A program made the translations under genes and the position numbers. From Pyropia haitanensis (lineage: Eukaryota; Rhodophyta; Bangiophyceae; Bangiales; Bangiaceae): 64,000 bases of DNA. Where the stretch lies: contig SDUX01000007.1 in assembly GCA_008729055.1 (NCBI GenBank), forward strand, positions 5,687,009 through 5,751,008, read 5' to 3'. Each line of letters opens with the position of its first letter. Within the stretch, counting starts at the first letter, position 1. The notes beneath the pieces were generated by a model. It saw nothing but the letters and a program-made list of their open reading frames with translations. It searched no databases and was not told the DNA's origin. This document shows positions 10,155 to 21,349 of the stretch, piece after piece.

Positions 10155-11062
10155 CGCGGCGGATCCGCCCCCGCCCGCCCCGGCGCGCGCGCGCCGCCGC
10201 GGCGGCGGCGGCCGCCCCCCCCCCGGACCGCCCCGCCGCCGCGGTCGCGGGCGGCGGCGGGGCGCGCGCCGCGGGGCGGGGCGGGCGGGCGGGCGGGCGG
10301 CATGGCCCCGCCGGCGGCCCCGCGCCGGCGGCCGCGCGGGCGGGCGGCGGTGCTCGCCGCCGCCGCGACGGCGGCGGTGGTGCTCGCGCGCGCGTCGCCG
10401 GGGGCGGCGGCGGGCGCCGCCGCCGCCGCCGCCGCCGCCGCGGGCGTCGGCGGCGCGGGGGCCGCGCCGGCGGCGCCGGCGGCGCGGGGGCCGCGCCGGC
10501 GGCGCCGGCCGCGCGGCGGGGGCGGCGGTGCCGGCCTTTGTCATCTACCTTTTGCTCTTTGACGAGAACCCCAACAACCGCGCCCGCCTCACCCCACGCC
10601 ATGGCCACTCCCATTGGGCAGCCCAGCGCGCCGGGTCGCCCAATGCCCCGGCCGCCAGCCCACAGCGCCCACCCCCGCACCTGCGCAGGTTGCCCCCTGC
10701 GGCCCCTGGCGCCGGGTCCACCCGCCGATATGGGGTGGCCGGGGAGCGTCGGGGGCGGCGGGCGCCACCCGCTGCCGACGCAAGGGGGGGGGGTGGGGTG
10801 CGTGGGGGGGGGGGGCGGTGCGGGCCACCAGACGCTGTTGAGAAAGGGGGGGGGGGGAAGGCGTGGCTGTGTGTGTCGGGCCGCCACTGTTGGGAGGGGG
10901 GGGGGAGGCGGGGGGGGGGAGGGGGGAGAGACGCCCCGTCCGACGCGACGCGGCTCCCTGAGGCGGCGCGCGGCACACACCGACACGCGCGTTGGTGACC
11001 GCGGCGGTGACGGGGAGGGTCTGGCTCCACCTCATCGGCGGTGACGCCAAGCATCGGTGCTG
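10155..11062. other. low-complexity G/C-rich stretch
   Basis: GGC/CCG repeats from about 10190 to 10540 and long G runs from 10785 to 10930. A plus-strand frame at 10533-10600 and a minus-strand frame over the same bases both look mildly coding, so neither is called. Confidence 0.4.
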
Positions 11063-11609
11063 GTGAATGGGATAGTGGCTGATGCCGTCGCTGTTGCCGT
11101 CTCCACCGCCTCGGTCGAGGTGCGGGCCATCGTATTTACTGCCTCCCAAGATGTCCCCGAGGCACAGCCCAAGTGATGGCCACCGTGGACGTGCTGGCTA
11201 CCGTCATGCGGCACGCGTCCCTCCAGTCTGCGGCGCAGTGCACGTTTCCCCCCGCCGTCTGCTTTGCGAGGCGGCTCGCCGCGGTGGGTCTGCGGCGGCT
11301 CAAGCGCTAGGAGGTGGCGCGCATGCTCCGACACATGGTGCTGCTGTGGGTCTTGGTTGGTATTGCGCTCTCCTCACCGCTCCGCGGCCGCTGGAGCGTC
11401 GACCGCCGGTCGTGGACGATTGTCGCGGCTTCGTTGGAGTCGCAGTCCATCGGCGAGGCCACCGTCTTTTGGGGGTTATGCGGGTGGGCGCCACCTTGGC
11501 TGAGCGGTGGGCTACCTGCTCTCCCTGCGAGGCCTACGTCTCAGCCGCTATTGCGACGTTGTCCCGGTCACTGCCGTTGCGGGAACGAGCTGTGGTCCAG
11601 TCGTGGTGA
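11063..11609 (+). pseudogene. probable decayed plus-strand gene
   Basis: Coding-like sequence runs through three frames. Frame A (from 11063) reads VNGIVADAVAVAVSTASVEV and ends at a TGA at 11174-11176. Frame B starts at the overlapping ATG 11176 (MATVDVLATVMRHASLQSAA), hits a TAG at 11308-11310, and continues in the same frame with MLRHMVLLWVLVGIALSS, a possible membrane segment. After the G5 run near 11472 the sense moves to frame C (VGATLAERWATCSPCEAY) and ends at about 11609. One in-frame stop plus frame changes points to a pseudogene, though unrecognised introns could also explain it. The ancestral family is not recognised. The next 370 bases to the carbonic anhydrase end hold no supported gene. 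Confidence 0.35.
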
Positions 11610-11982
11610 TTGCTCTGCGCTACCGGGTCGACGCAAGTAGAAACACAGGCGGCTGCGGTCGTGTGCCTTTGTGTACGAGGCGTACATCCGCACGTGCTTG
11701 CAAAAGGCGATGGGACAAACATACGGGTACGATGGGGGGGCGAGGAGGAAAACACCAGAGCAGCTGGAATCGCTCGCCAGCGTGGGCCACCATTCCCCCT
11801 CGTGACGCCGATGCTGGTGCCAGGGGTACGCATCACGATGGAAAAAAGTGTTCAATTATCTACTATACAAATCGTTCCTTCTGCGGTTCTCGGTCCCCCA
11901 GAGTGGCCACGAGACCAGGCAGCTCAGTTCGCTGCCAGCACCATCCTGTGCCCCCCCATACGTGCAAGTGCCCGGCCCCAGC

Positions 11983-12675
11983 CTAGCACTCGTGCACGAT
12001 GCCCGTTGCGAGGTTGTACATGGCCCCGACTACCTTGACACGTCCCGCCACACGGGTCTTGGCCATCCAACTGCTGGCCGTCAACAGCGTCCGCACTGCA
12101 TGGTGTACGTTCTCCACCTCGCAGGACGCCACAAACCCATCCTCGTCGATGGACTCCCGCAGCTTGATTGCCTGCACGGGCTCCAGCAGCTTGTCCTTGA
12201 CAAACGCGGCCAGCAGGCGGGGCTGCTCGGCCATGGCATCGGGGTCTGCATCGGTGGCAATTGCTGCTGCCACCGCCCCACACTTGGTGTGGCCGAGGAC
12301 GACCACCAGCGACGCACCCAGGTTCTTGACCGCGTACTCCACGCTCGCCACCGTCGAGTCGTCGCACGTGGTGTTGCCCGCCGTCCGGATGACAAACAGC
12401 TCGCCGAGGCCGCGGGCAAAGAGGAGCTCGGGCGACACGCGGCTGTCCGCGCACGTGACCACCACCGCGGGTGGGGACTGGCCAGCCGCCAGCGAGCCGC
12501 GGTGCGTCACAGACACGGCATCCGCGGGAGGGCGCTCGCCCGTTGTCGCAAACAGCGCGTTGGAAGCGAGGAGGGACGCCCACACCTTGTCCCCCGCGGG
12601 GCAGTCGCCGACCAACGACGGCAGCGGCTCGCCATTGGTGGCGGGGACGGAAGTGGGGGACGCGAGGGCAGCCAT
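11983..12675 (-). CDS. beta-carbonic anhydrase 1
   Basis: Interconverts CO2 and bicarbonate; in algae it serves the carbon-concentrating mechanism and carboxylation reactions. The 230-residue single-exon protein starts at ATG 12675 (MAALASPTSVPATNGEP). Zinc and catalytic motifs of the beta class are CADSRVSPE (first Cys and the Asp-Arg dyad) and GHTKCGAV (His and second Cys). TAGNTTCDDSTVASVEYAV is also typical. No evident transit or signal peptide follows the ATG, so a cytosolic enzyme is most likely. The frame is open upstream of the ATG but only through non-ATG codons. A close paralogue lies at 37464-38153 in the same orientation. Confidence 0.95.
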   Translation of the reverse strand: MAALASPTSVPATNGEPLPSLVGDCPAGDKVWASLLASNALFATTGERPPADAVSVTHRGSLAAGQSPPAVVVTCADSRVSPELLFARGLGELFVIRTAGNTTCDDSTVASVEYAVKNLGASLVVVLGHTKCGAVAAAIATDADPDAMAEQPRLLAAFVKDKLLEPVQAIKLRESIDEDGFVASCEVENVHHAVRTLLTASSWMAKTRVAGRVKVVGAMYNLATGIVHEC

Positions 12676-13837
12676 GGTGCTGGGGTGGGGGTGTGCTGGG
12701 AAGGGGGGCCGACAAGCAAGGGGGTTGGAAGAGACGAGCGAGAGGAAGACGACCAGCGGGGGACGAACGGGGAAGATGGAAAACACAACTCGGAGGAGAT
12801 GGGGGAGGTGCCAGGCGAGCGCAGGTGTACGAGGTGAGCATGCCACGTGAGGGCGGCGGCCGTTGAAGTAGGCGGGGCGGAGGGCAGCCAGCGAGAGACC
12901 CCCATGCCTACGCACGCCAGCTCGTCCGCCGCCACGCTGCAGCACGCGACGGATATAGCGCAAGCGCAAACGTAACTCCCGGGCCTGCAGGCCATAAGCG
13001 CAAGCCCAGAGCAGGGCGCTTCGGTGGACAGTGTCGATCGACGTAGGCGCTGGGCAGCACCGCCGCCGCCGCCGTCAGGGGGCACACCACCCGCGCTCGC
13101 ACGGGGCGGTTGACCAGGCCAGCTCGCAGCACGCGCACAGGCCAGCCGCGCGCAGATGGGGAGGCGGGGCCCGCCGGAGGGGGGAGGCGGCGGGTCGCCC
13201 ACACCGAACACCGCCTTGTCATCATCCCCCCCTGGTCGATTGCTTGACACGTGCGAGGTCCGCCATCGACCGTGCAGTATGCACTCTCGGCGAGATGATG
13301 AATCTTCCCCCCCAGCAGAGCCCCCTCGGAGGGGAGGCGGTGGGCCGACCAGACAGCCCAGCGGCAAGGAGGGAGGGGAGGGAGGGGGGCACAACAGCAA
13401 GGTGATGCACGGCCAGCGGGAGAGCCGCCACCCATTGGACTGGCGTAGACGGCGGGCGGCGGGGGCCAAACGGCGGGCTGCGGCGACCAAACGACGGAGC
13501 CGCCAGCGTCTTTGGGGGGGGTCCCCCTTACCGCGCGGGCGAGAGGGAGCCTGCCAGGACTTCATTGGATTCTTCTGATCAGCATGAATGGGACAGTCAA
13601 CGTGTTCGTTGAGACGTGGGACACGTCACGATGTGTGCCGTCCAAGGACTCCATTCTTGTTCCATGTTTGTAAATACACCGTCAGACTGGATGAGAGCAA
13701 TTTTTGACTCAACAATTTCTGCCCGCATTAGAGTGTCAGCAACTGCGACGTGGGTACCGACTGTGCGTAAAATATCATATATATATATAAAATAGTCAAG
13801 TTACAAGAATGTGTGGCCGGCCGCCTGCGGGACCTGG
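12676..13837. other. intergenic, with (TA)n patch
   Basis: The 1.16 kb between carbonic anhydrase 1 and the RND gene carries the carbonic anhydrase promoter and the 3' flank of the RND gene. A TA-repeat (CATATATATATATAAAATAG) sits near 13775-13794, and TTTGTAAAT at about 13665 is AT-rich. No gene supported. Confidence 0.4.
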
Positions 13838-16800
13838 TCACTGGTCGACAGGGACGGTGTAGTCCACGACGCCGGGAGGCCGCCGCTTGGACCCCCCGTG
13901 GGCGGCCCAGTCCGCGTCGGCGCCGCCGTCGGCGCCGCCGTCGGCGCCGCCACTGCCACTGCCACTCCCGCCATTGTCGCTGCCGCCGCCACCGTCAGCA
14001 CCGCCACAGCCGTCGCCGCCGGAGGCCGCGTCGCGCTTGGCGTCTGCGTCCGCGTCGGCGGCCGCCTCCTCGTCCTCCACGGCGTCGCCGCCGCCGCCCG
14101 CGGCGGCGCCCTTGGCGGGTGCCCAACAGCGGCGCCACCAGGTAGCGACGTCGCGCAGGTCGCCGGCCCACCAGTGCCCCCCCTCTTCGGGCACGAGGAC
14201 CAGCAGGCCGCCCGAGAAGATCAGGAGGGACCACACCAGGCTGGCCACAACGGTTGCTTGCACAAATAGCGCAAACTTGTCCTGCGCCAGGGGGGAAGGC
14301 ACGTGTCCACGAGAAAGAAAGGCAGTACATGAAGGGGAAACAGAGCAACGCGATAGGTGCGGCAAAAACCATCCAGGTGGGTCAGAATTCGGCATGAGCG
14401 AGCGCGCACGGACAGAGCATCCAGCAAAAGAGGCACTCTCAGACGCGGATGCACACCCTCAAGCAGCGGCACGTCCGCGTACCAGGCCGTCGGGTCGGCG
14501 CAGCGGCAACGTACAAAAAACACAATCGTGGCGGCCCAGAGAAACGTCGCCGCCCCAAAGCTCGTGACCGCCCCGGCCAGGATGCTCACCCCGTACTCCG
14601 TGAGGGCGTCGCGCACGCGGTCTGCAGAGCGCACCGCCCCCCCGCCCCCCCCTCCGGCGGCCGCCCCCCCCGACGCCTTGCCCGAGTGCACCGTAAAGTC
14701 GATGGCCATGTGCAGGATGTAGTCGAGGCTAAAGCCGACCACGATCGTCGCTGCAACCGACTCGGACACGCCAAGCCGCCAGCCCATCAGGTTGGCCAGG
14801 CCGAGCACGTTGACGACCACCCCGCCCACGCACAGGATGGCCAGCACCGACACGTACAGGTGCCACGTCGACGCGATGAGGACGACCAAGCCAACGCCCA
14901 GGGAGAGCCCCGCCCCGCGCTGGGCGCCCCGCACCAGCTCGTCCTGCGACACGGCAAACGCCCACCCGTCATTCACCGCGTAGGGGCGGGCCACGCCCGG
15001 CGGGGCGTCCGCCGCGACGCGGCCGACGGCGGCCTCAAACGCCGCCCGCGACGCGGTCTGCACCGCGGGCGGGTCGTACGGCTTGGTGACGGAGAAGAAC
15101 TGGAGGGAGAACCACACCAGCGACCGGGCCTCCGCGTCAACACCGACCAGCTTGGCGTCGGCAAAAGACGGGCGCTCGACGAGGAACTCGCTGACCGCGT
15201 CCGCCAGCGCCGCCGCCGACGGGTAGTCGACAAAGGTGCCCCCCACAAAGGCCTGGAACTGCCGCACCCAGCACGACGCCTCGCCCACGTCAGGCAACAC
15301 AAGCGCCGGGTCGCCGGCAAGGGCGTCGCACATGGCGAGCACCGACGCCTGCGCCGCGGCGGACGTCATGTCAAAGGCGCCATCAAAGCGGGGCACGCCC
15401 ACCTCGTCGGGCTCAAACCGGGACGTCCCGGACCGGTCCACGTCGGCAATCCCATACACCACCGACACGAGCGACTGGGAGCGCGCGTCGGCCGCAGCAT
15501 TAAAGCGCGAGTTGAGCCACTCAAACCCCTCCCCGAGGTAGTGCCCGGGCGGCAGGAACGACTCGGGCGCGTCCAGCGGCTGCAGCTGCACCGTCTGCCA
15601 CGTGCCGAGGCCAAACAGCACCACCCCCGCCGCCACCGACACGTACCGAGCGCGGAAGACGAGGCGAAACCAGGGGCCGCGGAAGAAGCGCTCGATGGGG
15701 CGCAGCCGCTCGATGGGGGCAGCGGGCGGCCCGTCACCAGCCTTGACGGGTTCCCCCCCGGTAGACGGAGGAGCGAGAGCAGGAACCACCGCCGCCGCCG
15801 CCGCCGCCGCCGCCCCCTCCCCCTCCCCCTCCCTGGCGACAGCCGGCACATCCACCACCACCGCGGGGCTGTCCAGGTCACCACCGCCCGCACGCGGCGG
15901 TGCCCCGTCCGCCGCCGGCGCGTCGCCGTCGGCTGCAGCCGGCCGCAAGCACCGCCGCCAGCGCCGCGACCGCCACTTGCGTTGCCAAATGACAAGCGCG
16001 GCCGGGAACATGAGCACGCACAGCACGTACTGGGCAAGGATGAGGAGCCCCGCCCAGAGGCCGAGCGTGCTGATCGGCATGACCGCGGACAGGCCCGTGA
16101 TGAAAAACGCCGCGCCCGTCGTCGCGGACGTGACCGCCATGGCCATGACCGCCCGCCTCAGCGTCCACGACAGGCGGTCGACGAGGTCCTCTGCCTGCGC
16201 CGCGCCGAGCGCGACGCCCGCCTGGTGCCACGAGTCGGCCAGAATGAACGCGTCGTCCGCGCCAATGCCAAGCACCAGGAACACGCTCAGCACCTGGAGG
16301 GTGGAGAAAAAGGTCACGCGGCAGACCACCGAGTAGGCGAGGAACGTGACGGGAAAGGCGAGCAGGATCTGCGTCATGGCCACCGCCGCCAGAAACCCCG
16401 ACCGCATGTGGAGCATCATAAAGAGGAAGACAAACGCGATCGCGGCGAGCGACCAGGTCAGGTCGGTGGTCGCCACGTCCCCAAAGATGGACGCGTTGAA
16501 CGTGGCGCCCACCGCCTTGGCCGTCACCCCGCGCGGCTCGTCCACCGCCAGCACCGCGTTGGCGAGCGGCAGGATCCACTCGAGGAACGCCTCGTCCTGG
16601 GCGGCCGTCTCCCGCACGGCGCTGTCAAAGCCGCGCAGCGGCGCGCCCATCGGCACGCGGGAGCGGACAAAGCGGCTCGCCGGGGAGGCGGCGGAAAAGT
16701 CCGTGCCGAGCGCGCCCGCCCACGCCGGGTCCACCCCCCCCGCGTCGGTGAGGAGCGCGCCGCGCAGCGCCGCGGCCTGCGCGTCGGTCAGCAGCCGGTC

Positions 16801-17101
16801 GCCCGCCTCCATCCCACACACCCGCCCCGTGCCGTTGGCGACCACCCCGTACGCGCGCGGGTGCGCGAGCACCGTCGTTGGCGGCGCACACGCGGGCACC
16901 CGGCCCGCACAGTCGCGCCGCGCGGCGGCGTTGCGCCAACAAAAGTCGGCGTAGCCGGCGGCGCCCACCCACGTGTCGAGTAGCTGCTTGTGCCGCCGCA
17001 GCGCCGCGGGCGACAGCGCGTCCCGGGCGGCGCTGTTGTCCCGCACCACCAGCCACATGGTGTGCGCCTCCGAGACGAGCTGCTGGCGGCCGTCACCGCC
17101 C

Positions 17102-17142
<41 letters not shown>

Positions 17143-17454
17143 CGCCCCGTTGCGGGCGGCGGCGAGCGCGTGCGCCCGGCGGGTGACAATGTCGCCACGG
17201 ATGAGGAAGGCATTGTCCGACGGGTCCGTCAGCGTCACCGCCCGCAGCGCCGCGACGAGGCCGCCGGCGGCGGCGGCGGCCAGCACCGCCCCGAGCAGCA
17301 CCGTCCACGGGCGGGCCACCACCAGCCGCGCGTACGCCCGCAGGGGGCCCCGCGTCGGCGGCTGCCGCCCGCCAGACGAGTACGCCCCGTCCGCGAGGGG
17401 GGGGGGGGCGCTCCCCGCGCCGACGGCCGCGCCGTCATCAGACGCGGTTTCCAT
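13838..17454 (-). CDS. Dispatched/Patched-like RND membrane protein (two exons)
   Basis: RND-family proteins of the Patched/Dispatched/NPC1 group move lipids or lipid-modified proteins using an ion gradient. Exon 1 is 17454-14515, exon 2 is 14281-13838, giving about 1127 residues. Start METASDDGAAVGAGSAPP is the first ATG. Membrane segment 1 is at about residues 48-73; a large extracellular loop with paired Cys follows. A sterol-sensing-like bundle contains GIGADDAFILADSW near residue 400, the Dispatched-type acidic motif in TM4. The second half repeats the arrangement, with VGFSLDYILHMAIDF near residue 905, whose Asp is the matching TM10 motif. After the last helices (ATIVFF joined to DKFALFVQATVVASLVWSLL) the tail is acidic and Gly/Asp-rich. 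The substrate is unknown; canonical hedgehog ligands are not implied. Confidence 0.9.
14282..14514 (-). other. spliceosomal intron of the RND gene
   Basis: On the minus strand the exon ends at 14515 with ATTGTGTTTTTT, followed by GTACGTTGCC; the 3' end is CCCTGGCGCAG at 14282, followed by GACAAGTTTGCG. The 233 bp intron is phase 0, and splicing joins two halves of a transmembrane region that otherwise run into unrelated sequence. Confidence 0.85.
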
Positions 17455-18778
17455 GGCGAGGGGGGGGGGCGGCGGAGGGGGGGGGGGGGGGGTGGGGCTG
17501 TTAGACACGAATCACCCCCCCCCCCGCTGTCCCCGCCTCCCCTCCCCCCCCCCCCCCCCCCTGCCCCCCCCCCTCGTTCGCGGTGGATTCTCGCCCGCTC
17601 GTCGGCAGACGCCGCGCCGAGCCGGCTGCCACGCCACCAGCGGCGGCGGCGGCGAGGGAAAAGGTCGGACAAAGCAGCGGGCCTGGGCGGAGGGATGATC
17701 CCCGCCGTCGCGGCCGCGGCCACGGCGCGGGGTGGGGGACCGCGCGGGCACGCCCGTCGTGGCGGGCAAGTAGCGACGCCCGTGGGGAGGGCGGCCGCGG
17801 CGGCCGGCGGTGCGGGCCGCCGCGGCGTTGCCAGCAGGGAGTGGACGGCGCCCCAACGCCGGCCGTCCACCTGGGGGGGGGAAGGGGGGCCTGACCGCCG
17901 CCGCGACTGCCAACCTCTCCCCCCCCCCCCCTCCCCCCGCCCCCCCGCCCCCCCCCCGCCGCTGCCGCCGACGCCGCCACCGCCACCGCCGCGGCAGGGG
18001 TGGCGGCAGCGCCGTGCAAACGGCGCGCGTCGGCACCGCCACGCCAACCGGCGCGGCGGCGGCGGTGACCCCGCCACGCGCGGCCGTGTCGCGCGGCGCG
18101 GCGGGGCAGACGCCGCCAGCCAACACTGGTGAGGGGGGGGGGGGGACACAGACCCGGGCGAACAAAGGGGGTGGCCGAGCCGGCGGCGCCCTCCCCGCAA
18201 CCCCCCCCCCCCCCCCCCCCCGCCCCCCCACCGTGGCTGCTCTGCGCGCGAGCGGCCGGCCGGCACAACCGCTCACGGAGACAGTCCCCGTCTGCGGGCG
18301 TGACAGGCCCCGGCGGCGCCCCCCCCCCCCCCCGCCCGAGCCTGCCGCGCCCCCCCCCCACGACTCGGCGGGGCGCTGCCTAGCCAGCCTCCACCCCCGA
18401 TCCGCACCGGGTTTGCCCGCGGCGCCCGACGACACTGGCCGGGCCAGCGTGGCACGCCGCGCCCGCCGGCCGCTGCCGCGGCCACCGTCGGGGGGCCGTC
18501 ACGCCCGTCGGGCGGGCCGGCCGCCCGCCTGTCGTGGACGGCCGCCCACCGCGGCCGGCGTGGGCGCGCCCCCCCCCCCCCCCCCCCCCCCCTCCCGCCG
18601 CCATAACGGCGCGCGGGGCGCTCGGCCGCCGCCGGCAGCGGCACGCAGACAGACGCCCGTGGAGGGCGCCAGAGCAGCGGCGGCGGCGGACGGGCGGCGC
18701 GGGCGCGGCGGCGGCCGGGCCGATCCGCGCGGCCGGCGGCGGCGGGCGGCCCCCCCCCCCCCGCCCGCACCGCCGCCG
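17455..18778. other. extreme G/C low-complexity intergenic region
   Basis: Dense C and G runs (for example 17516-17570, 17920-17960, 18570-18594) upstream of the RND gene. Every frame on both strands stays open by composition alone and no domain is visible. It includes the RND promoter region. Confidence 0.45.
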
Positions 18779-18809
18779 GCGCAGTGCTACCAAACCCGTG
18801 GACCCCTGG
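18779..18809 (+). repeat. left terminal inverted repeat
   Basis: 31 bp, identical in reverse complement to 20478-20508. Ends CGTGGACCCCTGG. Confidence 0.9.
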
Positions 18810-19823
18810 AGAACAAAATTTGGCCGGAATCGGGCGTGCGCGGGCATGCAGCGGCGTGCAAACCCCCCTCTACGGTATCGCAGAGGCCGATTTTTCCAAC
18901 ACCTGCCCTATAGCGCCGCTCAGTCGTCCGTGCACGGGCTCCGGTGCACTTTTTTTCCACCCATACATGGAGGGCGTACTGGAGCTCGTGATGGACCTCG
19001 ACCATATCACCGGAGGGCGTGCACGTCGTTCCCCGCCGAACGACAAATCGCAGTGCACGCGGACGCCTGTAACTCGTGCCGCCGATGCACAAGTTATTCT
19101 GGAGTCGTGCAGGCGATGCACGAGTTCCGCACGCGGCCCAGCCGAGGATCGTGCAACGCGTGCGTAAGTCGGTCACATTTAACCCGGAATGATGCACGGT
19201 TTCGCGACAATGCGTCGCCATGTGAGCAGGCCTTCCAGAAACTACTGGGTACACCCGACCAGAGAGCCCTTCATTCCGTGCTGTTTGTCCGACATGATGG
19301 ACTGACTCGATCTTAAGACCATCAGATGGCCCACACAGGAAGCCCATTGCACGGCGGTTGCCCAATCAGCAAGGACGTTACGGCCTCACACAGTCATACC
19401 CTCCCATTTCCAAAATCTGTTGTGACCTCATACCAAAACGCAAGTCGACTCAACAAGTGAAAGCACTCCCCCCCACCCGTACCACACGCATACCTCGTGC
19501 AGCAAACTGACTGGGCGCGGAAGTCACCAGCACCTGCGTTGCCGTTGCAGCCGACCCACCAATGAAGGCCCAACCCCCGCGACCCGTCTCTGTCTGAGCG
19601 ACCGCCCGACACCGCCCGTGCTCTTTACACGACCACGACCCTACCGCGACAAGAAGACATCGAGTCGCAAGCATCTCCCCCGTCAAGACCCTCCCCACAA
19701 GGCGGCAGTTTTGTAGATGACGCAGACCCACCCCCTCGGCACCCCTCCCCTGCCCCCGGCGGCTTTCTGCTGTCAATGGCTACGTGACGGCCAGCGTCTC
19801 CCTCACGAGTACCTGTCGCGCCC

Positions 19824-20110
19824 GACGGCGGAGTGACAGCACCTGGCCGCCGGTGCCGCCTCCTCCGACGTCTTTTCGACGAAGTGACGCCGCCGCCGCC
19901 CTCCCCCGTGACGACGGCACGGCAGCTGCCGGCGACCAGTGCCGCCCCACAGGTCTCTTCTTCACGGCGGGGTCGACCCCCCTGCCGTCCCCTGCGACGA
20001 CGGCGCGGCAGCTGCCGGCGGCCGGTGCCGCCCCCACCGGTCCCCCCTTCGTGGCGGGGTGGGCGCCCCCGCCGCACCCCCGACGGCGGAGCGGCAGCTA
20101 CCAGCGGCTG
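19824..20110. repeat. 86 bp tandem repeat, about 3.3 copies
   Basis: Units begin at 19824, 19910, 19996 and 20082 with GACGGCGGAGTGACAG, GACGACGGCACGGCAG, GACGACGGCGCGGCAG and GACGGCGGAGCGGCAG. Each is followed by a segment resembling CTGCCGGCGGCCGGTGCCGCC. Spacing is 86 bp each time. It lies inside the inverted-repeat element and has no coding signal. Confidence 0.85.
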
Positions 20111-20477
20111 GTATGTGGCACCCATTATTGACGAATGTGAGCGTACAATGAAGTGTATATCTCTGGCGAAGCTGGTGCTGTCGGAGACCTTGGCAAAAAA
20201 TGCAACTCAAGTGCAGCGGGGTCGCAGTATAGCTTCAGAAGACTTGGGCTGTGGCTGGCCCAAGTCGCAGTGTGCCTTTCGAGGGCTTGGCCCGCACTAG
20301 ACCAAAAATGCTCAGGCAATACCGAGTTGAGGCACGCCGCTGCACGAGGAGGAGCAGCCTCCTGCACGCCCCCTCACGTCGGCGGCACGCGGCGCTCACG
20401 AAGGCTGACACGCCTCGCGTGCCGCACATGCACAACTTCGGGCCGGAGTCGTGCTGATTTCACGTCCCGCACGCTCG

Positions 20478-20508
20478 CCAGGGGTCCACGGGTTTGGTAG
20501 CACTGCGC
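20478..20508 (-). repeat. right terminal inverted repeat
   Basis: 31 bp partner of 18779-18809; the plus strand reads CCAGGGGTCCACGGG then TTTGGTAGCACTGCGC. Confidence 0.9.
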
Positions 20509-20668
20509 GGGAGGGGCGGTCCCCGGCGGCCATACCCCCCGCGACGCCAAGCGGCAGCGGGCCAAACTGACAGCCGCGTCGTTCAACGGGGGCAGGCGGG
20601 CGGCGCGGCGGCGGCTGGCGCGCTCGGGGGCGGTCGCGGCGGGGCGCCACCGTCAGCTACCACCGAAA

Positions 20669-20793
20669 CCCCATCGAGTTCCCATCCAACCCCATCCAAC
20701 CCCATCGGCCCATTGAAAGCGCGTTTGGATGGGCGTTTCCAGCCCATCCAAAACCCCATCGAAAGCCCACTTTGGATGGGACTCTCGACGGGG
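20669..20793. repeat. small foldback element
   Basis: Left arm 20669-20689 (CCCCATCGAGTTCCCATCCAA) pairs imperfectly with right arm 20772-20793. Between them CCCATCCAA and TTGGATGGG recur in opposite orientations, so the 125 bp unit can fold into nested hairpins. Confidence 0.6.
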
Positions 20794-20967
20794 CCGGGCC
20801 TGAAGCAAACACAGCGTTCGATAGGCTTTTGTCTCACGTCCCCACGAAATGTCTTGGGACACCGCACGAGGCGAGAGACAAGACGTGGCAGACAGCCTCT
20901 CATTGGACAATGTTTCACTGTCAGACAAGTCATTAGATAATTTTGGCAAGTAACTCGACTGTTGTTT

Positions 20968-21067
20968 CGACGGTATCTCGACTGTACATTGCGCCACGTT
21001 TCAGAGCTACCGTCGAGATACAGGCTTTTTCGACCGTCCCCGACGGTATTCTCGGGATGTACAGTCG
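20968..21067. repeat. foldback repeat with nested inverted copies
   Basis: CGACGGTATCTCGACTGTAC begins at 20968. The inverted form CTACCGTCGAGATAC occurs near 21008, and ATGTACAGTCG at 21057-21067 pairs with CGACTGTACAT. It lies just upstream of the transposon-type ORF and may be subterminal sequence of that element. Confidence 0.55.
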
Positions 21068-21349
21068 GGCCCCGGTGGATCGCGTTGAAGAAAAGCTGTA
21101 CCTTTCAGCCACGTGTCGCGCGTGCGAGGCCCCAAAGGCGGGTGGTTTGGGCGGCCATATGCCGGTACAACCATTTCTGGTACATCGGACGCAGCTTGGC
21201 TGGCGCTGAGGGACAGGTGGTCTGTCCGTGGTGTCAGTGGGCTTGGCCAAGCGGGCCGATCGTTGTCGTGTTGCGCGCCTTTTTCCCAGCCCCTTGCACC
21301 CACCCTCCCCCCTTTGTTGGCCTTGTGCTGCCTCCACGTCGTGCCGAAT

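Larger units (their letters stand above)
18779..20508. mobile_element. 1.73 kb non-autonomous element with perfect 31 bp terminal inverted repeats
   Basis: The left terminus 18779-18809 begins GCGCAGTGCTACCAAACCCG and ends GTGGACCCCTGG; its exact reverse complement is at 20478-20508. If the element proper begins with CAGTG, as many hAT elements do, the flanking octamers CGCCGGCG and CGCGGGAG match at 6 of 8 positions, so a worn 8 bp target duplication is possible but unproven. The interior has no recognisable transposase, has several GTGCA-rich subterminal segments, and holds an 86 bp tandem repeat. Confidence 0.75.

Noticed and set aside
10533..10640. Plus-strand segment VPAFVIYLLLFDENPNNRAR
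   Set aside because: Looks coding, but the minus strand over the same bases also reads plausibly with a good donor site; no domain or continuation decides between them.
12676..12969. In-frame N-terminal extension of carbonic anhydrase 1
   Set aside because: No ATG opens it, and it is CT-rich like a 5' leader.
14221..14514. Read-through C-terminus of the RND protein
   Set aside because: It is intron sequence; splicing to 14281 restores the final transmembrane region.
18774..20513. 8 bp hAT target duplication around the 1.73 kb element
   Set aside because: Only 6 of 8 bases match and both flanks are GC-only, so chance similarity is too likely to claim the superfamily.
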